Shown here: positions 1-7,826 of the stretch, one piece after another | Position numbering within the stretch: the first letter of the stretch is position 1 | How the letters are laid out: every line of letters begins with the position of its first letter | From: Cohaesibacter intestini | GTDB taxonomy: Bacteria; Pseudomonadota; Alphaproteobacteria; Rhizobiales; Cohaesibacteraceae | DNA length: 64,000 bases | Direction: 5' to 3' | Assembly (NCBI RefSeq): GCF_003324485.1 | Contig: NZ_QODK01000003.1 | Location: 1-64,000, forward strand | Translations under genes and position numbers: made by a program | The notes under the pieces: generated by a model | Told to the model about the DNA's origin: nothing | Database searches by the model: none | Seen by the model: the letters and a program-made list of their open reading frames with translations, nothing else

Positions 1-83
1 GGTCATGGCGAATGTGGCTGTGTGTGCGAGATGGAATGGATAGGTGTAAGCAACCAAATCCTACAACAAATCAACCATTTACA

Positions 84-974
84 CTACATTCGCCAGCCAA
101 ATTCCCGACCTTCATGCATAAGACGGGTTAGACCGGAAGATATGTTCTCAAGTTCACTGGCCGCCCGGTTATTGGCGTAGAAATACAGGCGGTGCTTCTT
201 TGCATGTTCTTCACCCACATGAAAATAGTCAAACGAGAACTCTATAGTCTCTGACCCTATAAGTATCTCTTCAGTGCATTTGCCGCCGACTGACAAAGAA
301 TCGTGGAAATACTGATAAAGGTTAAACTTGACCCCTTCGATTGTTAGCACAAAGTGTTTTGGTATTTTGCGCTGGATGAACTCAATGAGAAAATGATTCA
401 ACACAGCGGAGACAATATCTTCAGCCGTGTGATTGTATTGGCGCTCCTTACCTTCGAGCAAGAAGTAGTCTTCGAAGTCCGCTTTAGGGGAACGCATAAG
501 AACAGTTACGCCGGTATCATATCTATGCTCCCCAGCGCCATCAGCCTCAGAAACGGTTATTAGGTTGTCTTCATCTGAGAAAGGATCATACCTATAGCAG
601 CCTTTCGTCATTACGCCGCTGGCTTGCTCTTGCCCCGTGGAATAGAACACGCGACTGAAGACCTTGAACGCCATGAAGCGCCCAAACCCTTTGCCACCAC
701 GTTCGTATTTATTGCCAGTGAGGGGAGTCAGAAATGCAGCCAAATTAGTCTTGTCAAAACCATTTCCGTTGTCCACCACGGAAACTTCACGCATCTGCGC
801 GTCAAATGTAACCTCAAGCCGTCCGTGTTCTTCCAAGTCACTCTCGAAACGATCTTCGATTGAGTGCATAGCGTTCCAGATCGCTTCATACATAGGAAAC
901 AGAAAGCCACTTAACCCGTCAGGCAATTGCGCCCTTCGAACTTCGGAAGAAAGGTCAATTGCTCTATGCTTCAT
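84..974 (-). CDS. GHKL (Hsp90-like) ATPase, probably C-terminally truncated
   Basis: The protein carries a GHKL/histidine-kinase-like ATP-binding fold. An N-box lies near residue 30 (EAIWNAMHS), the G1 box DNGNGF at 68-73 and the G2 box GGKGFGRF at 93-100. There is no kinase dimerisation domain. From family knowledge, similar ATP-binding proteins are usually much longer and continue past a YANNR-type motif like the one near residue 267. Here the frame stops 30 residues later, so I infer loss of the C-terminal part. The stop lies inside one arm of a 12-bp imperfect inverted repeat (6-17 and 84-95). It starts with ATG at 974 with no clear Shine-Dalgarno. It sits in accessory DNA beside an integrase. 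A phage-defence role is possible but unproven. Confidence 0.6.
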   Translation of the reverse strand: MKHRAIDLSSEVRRAQLPDGLSGFLFPMYEAIWNAMHSIEDRFESDLEEHGRLEVTFDAQMREVSVVDNGNGFDKTNLAAFLTPLTGNKYERGGKGFGRFMAFKVFSRVFYSTGQEQASGVMTKGCYRYDPFSDEDNLITVSEADGAGEHRYDTGVTVLMRSPKADFEDYFLLEGKERQYNHTAEDIVSAVLNHFLIEFIQRKIPKHFVLTIEGVKFNLYQYFHDSLSVGGKCTEEILIGSETIEFSFDYFHVGEEHAKKHRLYFYANNRAASELENISSGLTRLMHEGREFGWRM

Positions 975-1495
975 TTCAAAATGTCCAATTTGGGAGTTAA
1001 TTCTCTGAGGAAACTATCTATCTTCATCTTCACTTCAACTTTGGGAAACCAAAAATAGTGAGGATTGGTCCATCATAAAATCCTCAAAAGTTTAATCTGG
1101 CTTGTCATAATCTCAAAAGTAGAGCTTACATAGCTGATTTCTTGACTTCAATTGGTATTCAACAAAAAATCCCCTATTAGTTGCAATTTGCGCGGTTGTA
1201 TACAATATTTACACGCGGTGCCATGCTCTCTGTGCGATCGATTTGGCTAAATCTCACGTAAGCTGCTGTAGAAATTCCACTCTTTTCAGATGACTTAGCT
1301 TGCGGTCCTTCTGCCAAGGACCACTTCGACCAGATGCAATAAATGATCTATCCGAACGGTGCACAACCACATAATGCTCGATCAGGACATAGGTGCCTGC
1401 AACAGTACTTAGGCGTTTCGAACGGCAACTTCGCCTGAGCGGATCTAAGTGCTGTTGCTATGACGGATGTCAGTTTCCAGTCCATGAGTGCCAAT
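975..1495. other. AT-rich gap with one hairpin
   Basis: I see no convincing gene in this 520-base stretch. It contains a perfect 7-bp inverted repeat, GGTCCTT-N5-AAGGACC, at 1304-1322, with no T-run on either strand, so it is not a typical terminator. The rest is AT-rich, as expected inside a mobile island. Confidence 0.5.
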
Positions 1496-2827
1496 TTAGA
1501 TCTCTTGCCGTACCCAAGTCTTCTCCATCGCTTTCCGCTTTCTCTTCAAAGCTGAGCCTCGACCATAGTTGGCAGCGCTGGATTGATCTGAATGCCCCAT
1601 GATTTCCCTTGCAAGGGTTTCGGGGCAGTCTGTGTCTCGCAGTAGGTCCTTAAATCGGTGGCGAAGGCTGTCGACCGCCTTTTTGTCGTCTTTGATGACC
1701 TTTCTCAGCCGCTTCATCAGCGTTTGAGAACAGGAGTCTTCCCCGCGTACTCGGTCATATCGTGGGAACAGTGGTTCATCTGGGTGATTACCCTTCAGTT
1801 TTTGGAGACCAACCGTAAGATCTTCAGGAATTGGGACATCTCGCTCACTTCCCGAAGTTTTTAAACCTCTATCCCCATAGGAACGGATCGCAATGAAATT
1901 GTTGGCGACATCGAGATCACGGCACCTTAGGCCGACGATCTCACCCAATCGTGCACCCGTGTCTCTCATGGTTTGCCATATCAAACCCAGATCGTCATCG
2001 GTATCCATGATAGGAGCCAGTAGCTTCATATCGTCATTGTCCAATGGAAGGCGTTGGTCTCGCCTATGTTGAGAGTTCGGCACTTCGAGTTTGTGAAACG
2101 GGTTGATCATCTCGAGGTCATATTCGCGAATGGCTTCATTCACAGCAGCACTGATATCGTTCAGGCGACGGCGGACAGATGATGGAGCAAGCCCCGCATT
2201 GAACATATGATCGCGAACTGCTCTTGCATCAATGCGACGCAGGCGAGTGAGCATCTTGTCGTTGACCATGGCCTTTCCCAACGCTTCACGCAAAACTGTT
2301 TTGTGACGTTCAATGGTTGTGACGGTTACCTTCTCCCTTCTGGGATTGGCTTTAATGCGTCTTGCTTGGTAGTCATCCAACGCGCTCTCAAGTGTGACTG
2401 GGATTTGCCCTTCTGAAAGACCTCTAATCAACTCTTCGGGGACCAACGGTTCCGCTGGCTCATTTGCTAAATCGTCAATGAGAGCGCCAAGCGCGTTAGT
2501 GGCACCCATCTCTTCCTTGTTCTTCACGTCTACACCCATTGCCACAGCGGCGACGGTTTGAGCGCGAAGTCCATATTCTTTCATCTTATTAAGGATGATC
2601 GCTTGGTGATTGCCTCCCTCGTTTGGCTTTTGGGAGAACAGGGTCGTAACCAGTCCCTCCAACTCAGCGGCCTTTTTGAGCATGGTGGTGTAGTCTTTGC
2701 CTAAGCTCTCCTTGATCTCCCTCTTTCCAACGTGTTTGCGCAACGGTTCTGGAACTGTTCGACGGTATCGGTATATACCTGTTTTCGTTACAGATACGTA
2801 GGGCGGAAGCTGGCGGAATTTGGGCAT
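1496..2827 (-). CDS. tyrosine-type site-specific recombinase (island integrase)
   Basis: This is a phage-type integrase of the family whose N-terminus resembles DUF6538 (YRYRRTVPEPLR, then KREIKESLG). Numbered from the chosen ATG (443 residues), the catalytic domain shows Arg in ARLGE (about 293), box II as D-S-L-R-H (386-390), His in GHSD (about 412) and the nucleophile Tyr in AANYGRG (about 421). Box II normally reads HxxR, so Asp replaces His here. I prefer ATG at 2827. A TTG at 2899 would add 24 residues, but these cover two GTACCA repeats that look like att arm sites, and neither start has a good Shine-Dalgarno. The gene lies directly beside a 3' tRNA fragment at 2915-2938, so it probably integrates at that tRNA gene. 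Confidence 0.85.
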   Translation of the reverse strand: MPKFRQLPPYVSVTKTGIYRYRRTVPEPLRKHVGKREIKESLGKDYTTMLKKAAELEGLVTTLFSQKPNEGGNHQAIILNKMKEYGLRAQTVAAVAMGVDVKNKEEMGATNALGALIDDLANEPAEPLVPEELIRGLSEGQIPVTLESALDDYQARRIKANPRREKVTVTTIERHKTVLREALGKAMVNDKMLTRLRRIDARAVRDHMFNAGLAPSSVRRRLNDISAAVNEAIREYDLEMINPFHKLEVPNSQHRRDQRLPLDNDDMKLLAPIMDTDDDLGLIWQTMRDTGARLGEIVGLRCRDLDVANNFIAIRSYGDRGLKTSGSERDVPIPEDLTVGLQKLKGNHPDEPLFPRYDRVRGEDSCSQTLMKRLRKVIKDDKKAVDSLRHRFKDLLRDTDCPETLAREIMGHSDQSSAANYGRGSALKRKRKAMEKTWVRQEI

Positions 2828-2840
2828 ATGACTGAACTGC

Positions 2841-2861
2841 TTTGTACCAATTTTTGTACCA
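2841..2861. repeat. direct repeat TTTGTACCA x2, possible integrase arm sites
   Basis: TTTGTACCA occurs at 2841-2849 and 2853-2861, 12 bp apart, just upstream of the preferred integrase start and between the gene and the tRNA fragment. A second GTACCA pair lies at 3664-3689 beyond the broken integrase. The position is where tyrosine integrases usually bind arm-type sites; the binding role is inferred. Confidence 0.4.
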
Positions 2862-2914
2862 GTTTCTTTTGAGGAATCGCAGAAATCAAGTGATCTCAAA
2901 GGGTTGGTTGGCTA

Positions 2915-2938
2915 GTTCGAATCCGCCTCCGGGCACCA
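2915..2938 (+). other. 3' end of a tRNA gene (att core)
   Basis: These 24 bases read as the T-loop TTCGAAT, the 3' half of a T-stem (CCGCC), a 7-base acceptor strand (TCCGGGC), discriminator A and CCA. The matching 5' parts are absent: the bases before it do not pair with the T-stem half, and no GCCCGGA occurs about 80 bases upstream. It is therefore the duplicated 3' fragment left by integration, with the intact tRNA expected beyond the left edge of the window. The acceptor strand would suit a Leu-, Phe- or Lys-type tRNA; I cannot decide which. Confidence 0.65.
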
Positions 2939-3001
2939 TTTTCCCTTTATATTTGAAATTCTTGTAGAAATTCGGGCTGTTATTCGTCGTGATGTAGGGC
3001 T

Positions 3002-3569
3002 ATGCGTACATCCATGAGAGCGAATAAGTCCGAGATGAGCATCAGGAAGAATCTGCGTCAACGAGTCGGTGGCGGCTGGGCCGTCGTCTTCTATGTGCCT
3101 CATCATTTGCGCAGGCTTCTCGATAAGCGCGAGATTGTCAGAGGTCTGGGCACAACGGTTCTCAGGGAAGCAAACAGGCGTAAGACAGCCAAGCTTGCTG
3201 AGATCTACCGCGAGGTGATGCTGAAGGTCGATCCTGTCCAGTTGGGCATTGAAGAGGCCAAGAAATACTATCCTTTCCCCGGATGGAGCCAGCAGGACCA
3301 GACAACAAGTGCGACCACAATTGCGGCAAGGCGCTGAACAAGCTACGGCGTGAGAACTTCCCCGATCAGGAAGAGTTCGATGTCCACTCGATCCGCCGAC
3401 GCTTCTCGTCTGCCTGTGAGGATGCAGGGATCGATGAAATCGTCTGGGATACCCTCATGGGCCACTTTTCAGGCGTCTCGCCAAGAAGGTCTACAACCGC
3501 CGCCACGACCCAAGGAAGAGAACGCGTGAGGCTATGCGGTTGATGTGGCAGGAGTTGGGGGAGGGGTGA
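3002..3569 (+). pseudogene. degenerate tyrosine integrase
   Basis: Three frame fragments add up to the two ends of an integrase. 3002-3337 encodes an N-terminal domain (RVGGGWAVVFYVPHHLRR, then KREIVRGLG) like that of the neighbouring integrase. 3283-3480 in another frame encodes box II with intact HxxR (DVHSIRRRF) and LMGH. A third frame to the stop at 3567 encodes KKVYNRRHDPRKR with the likely nucleophile Tyr. The central SAM-like and early catalytic parts are missing and at least two frameshifts are needed, so it is dead. It reads away from the tRNA fragment about 60 bases upstream, the classical tRNA-int order, which marks it as the integrase of an older island at the same site. Confidence 0.75.
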
Positions 3570-3663
3570 AATGGTGACCCCGGCGCGATGGATACCCCAC
3601 CCCTAGATACCATCGTAAATTATTGAAATATATAGTATATTAGATTATTCGCAACAATCGATT

Positions 3664-3689
3664 CGTACCACGTTTTCGTACCACGTTTT
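3664..3689. repeat. 13-bp tandem duplication
   Basis: CGTACCACGTTTT occurs twice head to tail (3664-3676, 3677-3689). Each copy contains GTACCA, the core also doubled near the intact integrase. It lies in a 290-base gap (3570-3863) with no gene. It may be an arm-type site pair of the older island. Confidence 0.4.
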
Positions 3690-3863
3690 GAACTGGCGAA
3701 AGCCCCTCTCCCAAACTGTATCTCGATAGCTTCTTCGGGCGGAAAGGAGATCATAACCGCATTGCAGTCAGCAACTGACGAACTCTACCGTACAGGCATT
3801 CAAAGCTCTGGCCTTTACAAACCCCAGGATAGCACTGATTTATCTTATAAACCCTAGGTTAAG

Positions 3864-5606
3864 TCATACATCCATCGCCTGGGGCACTGTTTCCATGGCT
3901 TCGCCGTGTGAACCGCCTTCCTCCTTGACCGCTTCTTGCAGGGGTGCGTGGGAACCTTTGTGCACCAGCTCAACGAAAGATCGGAGCCCATCAAGTTTGG
4001 GATCGTCAAACGGCACCGTGGTAAGCAGCTTGTTTACAAACTTTGGGCCGTGCGAACCAAGGCTGCGACAGAAGTTCTCAACTTCTCCCACAGGAACCAA
4101 GTAGATCCCAATGTTTTCAAGCCTCTGTTTTAAAGTGTCGTAATCGCTCTGCGCGTTGCCAGCGGGAATTCCATCCACCCCGAAGCTCTTGACCTGGTTC
4201 CAGGCTGAGGTTTGCTTCATTGCTTCGATAATATCGCTTCTCGGCGGTTTACCGTCTGTCCAACCCTCAATTTTCGAGATCATTTCCTTTTTGATCTGAT
4301 CAATCGACTTGTTTCCCCTCCCACCCTTGACAGCTTTATCGACACGCTCCCAGAGGTCATCGAATTCATCCCACGAGCCGCCAAACGCCAAGACTGTCTC
4401 CTTGACCAAAGACTTGTCGTTAAGGAAATCGATATCGAAGACGGCTTTGATCGGAACCCCAATTTTCCGGAGAACTTCCGCGACTTTCCTAATCCCGTGC
4501 TTGCCGCCTGTAGGGACATATGCTGTATCCTTCCATGGGTTGCTGTCCTTCGAGGCAAGATGGTCCGCGATCGCATTGAACAGGCGGCAGTCGCTGTCGT
4601 CTTCGCAGATGATGGTTTCCTCATGGAAAACACCCTCAAGCGCATTTGAATATCTGAGCTCCGGTTGCGACCATAGCTCCTGGATCACCTGTGGAGCGGC
4701 TTCTGAGACGAAGTTGGCATCTCCTTCACGCCGAATACGTAGAACACGGACTTCACCCTTTGTCCCCTCCAAAAAACCACGCATGATATCGCTACTGTGA
4801 GTAGCGACAATTAGTTGGCCACTGACCTCTGACGCCAGTGTTTCTCCGAGGCGGCGCATTTGCGGCGGGTGAAGGAAGGCTTCTGGTTCATCGAGAAGGG
4901 TAATGCTCAAATCTGACACGACAGCTTCGAATAAAATTCCAGCGTAGCTTTTCATTCCATCGCCCTGCTGGTCCAAGAGAGGATTTGATCGAACTGCGGC
5001 TACATAGGCGTCGCCTACTCGGTCGGCCAATTCTCCGTCTGGCAAATCGCCAACATGGATCGGCAGAACACTGCCACCTCGGAAGTCGAACATCAGGTCC
5101 TTTCCGAAGGCTTTGCGGAACAGTTCGGAAATTTTGCTCATCAACGCTTCATCGTCGTAGAGAACGTGTTGCGGCTTGGATTTTTGTTGTCCAGGTGAGA
5201 TGCTGCTTTGTTGCGCGCAGATTTTCAAGCGGTTATTCGCATCGATGTTCTTGATGAATCCTGGAGCCAATCCGTTTATCAATCCTTCATTGCTCCAAAA
5301 CTTGACGTAATCCGCGTTCAAATGCCAGTCTTTGTATCGGTAGTGACCTCCAACTAATTCTCCGTTCTCTTCCAGGAATGCAGTCAAATTTGCCGCCGTA
5401 CCTGCCTTCTGGATTTCCACTTCACTGACGACTATGGGCCGTTGACCGTCAGGATTTTGGGTCAGAGCCAGCATTTCCCTCAGAGACTGTGATTTCCCAC
5501 TGTTGTTAGGGCCAACCAGGATGATCTTGTCATTTGGATGAAATGTGAACTCTTGCTCACCTGAGAACTTAATCTTTGAAATTGAGGCCGTCGGCTTGCT
5601 TGTCAT
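3864..5606 (-). CDS. OLD-family ATP-dependent endonuclease (ABC ATPase + TOPRIM)
   Basis: The 580-residue protein has Walker A GPNNSGKS at 32-39, a signature-like GDGMKSYAG near 216, Walker B with ITLLDEPEAFLHP at about 235-247 and a switch His in VATHSSD near 270. The C-terminal TOPRIM domain shows its acidic residues in ICEDDSD (333-339) and FDIDF (390-394). This is the layout of OLD nucleases, including the Gabija GajA subunit. No UvrD/GajB-like helicase is adjacent: both flanks (3570-3863, 5607-6510) are non-coding, so it is either a stand-alone OLD or an orphan. ATG at 5606 has a good AGGGG Shine-Dalgarno. Its position in an integrase-bearing island favours phage defence, which is an inference. 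Confidence 0.8.
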   Translation of the reverse strand: MTSKPTASISKIKFSGEQEFTFHPNDKIILVGPNNSGKSQSLREMLALTQNPDGQRPIVVSEVEIQKAGTAANLTAFLEENGELVGGHYRYKDWHLNADYVKFWSNEGLINGLAPGFIKNIDANNRLKICAQQSSISPGQQKSKPQHVLYDDEALMSKISELFRKAFGKDLMFDFRGGSVLPIHVGDLPDGELADRVGDAYVAAVRSNPLLDQQGDGMKSYAGILFEAVVSDLSITLLDEPEAFLHPPQMRRLGETLASEVSGQLIVATHSSDIMRGFLEGTKGEVRVLRIRREGDANFVSEAAPQVIQELWSQPELRYSNALEGVFHEETIICEDDSDCRLFNAIADHLASKDSNPWKDTAYVPTGGKHGIRKVAEVLRKIGVPIKAVFDIDFLNDKSLVKETVLAFGGSWDEFDDLWERVDKAVKGGRGNKSIDQIKKEMISKIEGWTDGKPPRSDIIEAMKQTSAWNQVKSFGVDGIPAGNAQSDYDTLKQRLENIGIYLVPVGEVENFCRSLGSHGPKFVNKLLTTVPFDDPKLDGLRSFVELVHKGSHAPLQEAVKEEGGSHGEAMETVPQAMDV

Positions 5607-6289
5607 TCTAACGCCCCTTTATTTTTGGCACTGCTCGGCTGAAACACAACGTTAAATCGCAGCTATGTCACGCACAGCGCAAGCCAGTGACTGAAGATAT
5701 ATACAACTTTGTCAGAGGGATAAAATAGAGGTTAGCGCCAAGGGCTCATTGGAAAAAGACTAGTCGAAGTCGGCCGTGAAACCGCTAACCACGGAGAACA
5801 AAATGTGCCATCAACATAGTGCTAAACCAAAAGTGTCTTTGTTGTTACTGAAAACTGACGCCAGTTTGACCCATTTCGTTATCTATGTAAGGTTTCGTTT
5901 TCCAGAAAAATTTGCGAGTCAGTATACGTAGAGCTGAATGCTCTGTGTCCCCCTTGCCCCATACTTGCGGCCCTCAACTTCCATCGGCTGCAAACTTCAT
6001 TCGCGTTGGCGTTGCCAACCTCAGCTTCCGTCCGCGCCTCACCATATCCCTTAGCCCATACCTCAACAGTCATTCTCTAGTACCCAGAAAAGTGTGTCCC
6101 TATGGATTGATATGGAATTCTGGACATGATTCTATGCGGTCGTCACCCCTGAGGGCAACTTGAGACTGCCATGACCACTGCCCTTTGTGCTCGCATATCA
6201 ACCGCCGACCAGACCCTTGACCATCAGATCCCCCAAGCAGAACAGGCTGGCTTCCAGTTATATCTGGACCCGTGAAGGTGGGCTGTATC

Positions 6290-6306
6290 TGACGTGATCC
6301 ACGTCA
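6290..6306. promoter_or_regulatory. palindrome TGACGTG-ATC-CACGTCA
   Basis: A perfect 7-bp inverted repeat with a 3-bp spacer and no T-run, which looks like a dimer-binding operator. No gene start lies close to it, so its target is unknown. Confidence 0.3.
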
Positions 6307-6445
6307 CCAAGCGGCCGCCTCCAACTATCAATTTCACTCAGGTGGGTTTTGCTGCTCGGTTTGAATCTTCTGACTCAGGGCATGCGTCAGAGCGCGGGCA
6401 ACTGGGCCGTTGGCTGTCAGCATCGGCGTGACGGGGGCATGACCA

Positions 6446-6463
6446 AAAAGGCAAAAGCCTTTT
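6446..6463 (-). terminator. possible terminator of the LysR gene
   Basis: AAAAGGC-AAAA-GCCTTTT forms a short perfect hairpin about 50 bases past the LysR stop. On the minus strand it is followed by a short T-run. The stem has few GC pairs, so it is weak. Confidence 0.4.
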
Positions 6464-6510
6464 CTCAAGCCCCGCTTCAAAACAAGCCTGCACGAGCGCT
6501 GTGCGAATGA

Positions 6511-7431
6511 CTATACATCTTCCATTCTGTGGGAAGAGTCTGGGGACCCAAAGCCCAGAAAGCCGTCATACTCTTCGCGTATCACTCGCAGCATGGACTG
6601 TACCTTCTCGGTGCGATGCAAATCGACATGGGTGACCAGCCAGACCGGCAAGTCCCAGCTGCGCTGCACCGCCTTGATGCGCTGTATTTGGCCGCTATTC
6701 TTGGCGAAATAATTGGGAAGAAAGCCGATCCCGACGCCAGCTGTCACCGCTTCGAGTGCAATCCTTGGATGCTCGCAATGCACCACGAACCGGTCTGCGG
6801 GTACATTTTCATCCAGCCAGCGATGAAACTCATTGTCTGCAAAGCGTTCGAGATTGCGGATGAAATCGTGGTGTTTGAAGTCCTCCACGCTTTCAGGCAT
6901 GCCCATACGCTGGATATAGCTGTCATGGGCATGCAGGCCAAGCTGGGCATTCTTGAACAGGCTGACGACATAGTCCGGGTTGTCTGGCTTGACCATGTCC
7001 ACATGAAGGGCAATATGGGCCTCGCCATATTCCAGCTTGAGCAAATCATACTGATTGAGCACGGTGATTCTGACACCGGGATGCTGCGCACGGAAGGAAA
7101 CGATGGGGCGCATCAGCATGTGCGACAAGGCGGGAGTCGTGGTCAGGATCAGTTCTCCGGACAATTCTGCATTCTGCATGCGCGCCCGTCCGGCGAAATC
7201 GTTCAACAGGTCATCGGCACGGCTGACAACTGATAAAAAGTCCTTTCCCTGCTCTGTCAGGACATAACCACGTCCATGACGCATGAAAAGCTTGGTGCCG
7301 AGCCTTGATTCAAGGGTTTCAACATGGCGGTTGACGGTTACCCTGTGCACTCCCAAAGCTTGAGCCGCAGCACTGACTGTGCCCAATTTCGCCACTTGAT
7401 AGGCTGTTTGGATCTCGACCCAATTTTCCAT
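6511..7431 (-). CDS. LysR-family transcriptional regulator
   Basis: The 306-residue protein has the usual LysR N-terminal winged helix-turn-helix (residues 8-65: KLGTVSAAAQALGVHRVTV, then ETLESRLGTKLF) and a LysR substrate-binding domain from about residue 90. The length is normal for the family. ATG at 7431 is preceded by AAAGGG at good spacing. The inducer is not predictable. It is divergent from the TPR-sulfotransferase at 7827; the roughly 400 bases between contain inverted repeats (7502-7534) that could be LysR sites, so the neighbour is a possible target. Confidence 0.9.
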   Translation of the reverse strand: MENWVEIQTAYQVAKLGTVSAAAQALGVHRVTVNRHVETLESRLGTKLFMRHGRGYVLTEQGKDFLSVVSRADDLLNDFAGRARMQNAELSGELILTTTPALSHMLMRPIVSFRAQHPGVRITVLNQYDLLKLEYGEAHIALHVDMVKPDNPDYVVSLFKNAQLGLHAHDSYIQRMGMPESVEDFKHHDFIRNLERFADNEFHRWLDENVPADRFVVHCEHPRIALEAVTAGVGIGFLPNYFAKNSGQIQRIKAVQRSWDLPVWLVTHVDLHRTEKVQSMLRVIREEYDGFLGFGSPDSSHRMEDV

Positions 7432-7501
7432 GCATGCCCTTTCTCAGAGTTGCGACCTTACAAGTTACAGATATGTTAATCTCACACACAGTCAACATTC
7501 C

Positions 7502-7534
7502 GATAGGTAATATCTATGCGCAGTGCATGCGCAT
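7502..7534. promoter_or_regulatory. inverted repeats in the LysR upstream region
   Basis: ATAG-N7-CTAT at about 7503-7517 has the dyad layout expected of a LysR box, and ATGCGCA-N5-TGCGCAT (7516-7534) is a second perfect dyad just beside it. They lie 70-100 bases upstream of the LysR start. Autoregulation and control of the divergent gene are inferred from position. Confidence 0.35.
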
Positions 7535-7826
7535 TTCCGTATCTTGTTGATACCGCTATAGCGTCCTTATTTAAGACAACGCGAACGACACATACCTTTC
7601 GCACATCTGGGCTTAATAAGCAGCGCCGCCTTGGCCCCAAACCAGAATGCGAAGCGGAAGGTTGCGACTTTCATCGGACTACGAGCTTTCTGTTTCGGTT
7701 CATCGCGACGATTTGATCAAGAAGACACAAAAAACAATTTTCTTCAAAAGGTTAACTAGATCGCGCCGTCGATGCTGCTCGTTATTTCTGATTGGAAACC
7801 GAATTTTCAGGGATGCTGGCATTCGA

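Larger units (their letters stand above)
5607..6510. other. 900-base gap without a recognisable gene
   Basis: Short frames exist here on both strands, but none has a start signal or a recognisable product. Two structured spots stand out: a 17-bp palindrome at 6290-6306 and a small hairpin at 6446-6463. This is probably the transition from island DNA to the core chromosome; I could not find the right-hand att copy. Confidence 0.4.

Noticed and set aside
2850-2938. Complete tRNA gene
   Set aside because: Only the T-loop to CCA part is present; the T-stem 5' half does not pair and no matching acceptor 5' strand is found.
3570-6510. Gabija defence system
   Set aside because: The nuclease fits GajA in layout, but no UvrD/GajB-like helicase is encoded on either side.
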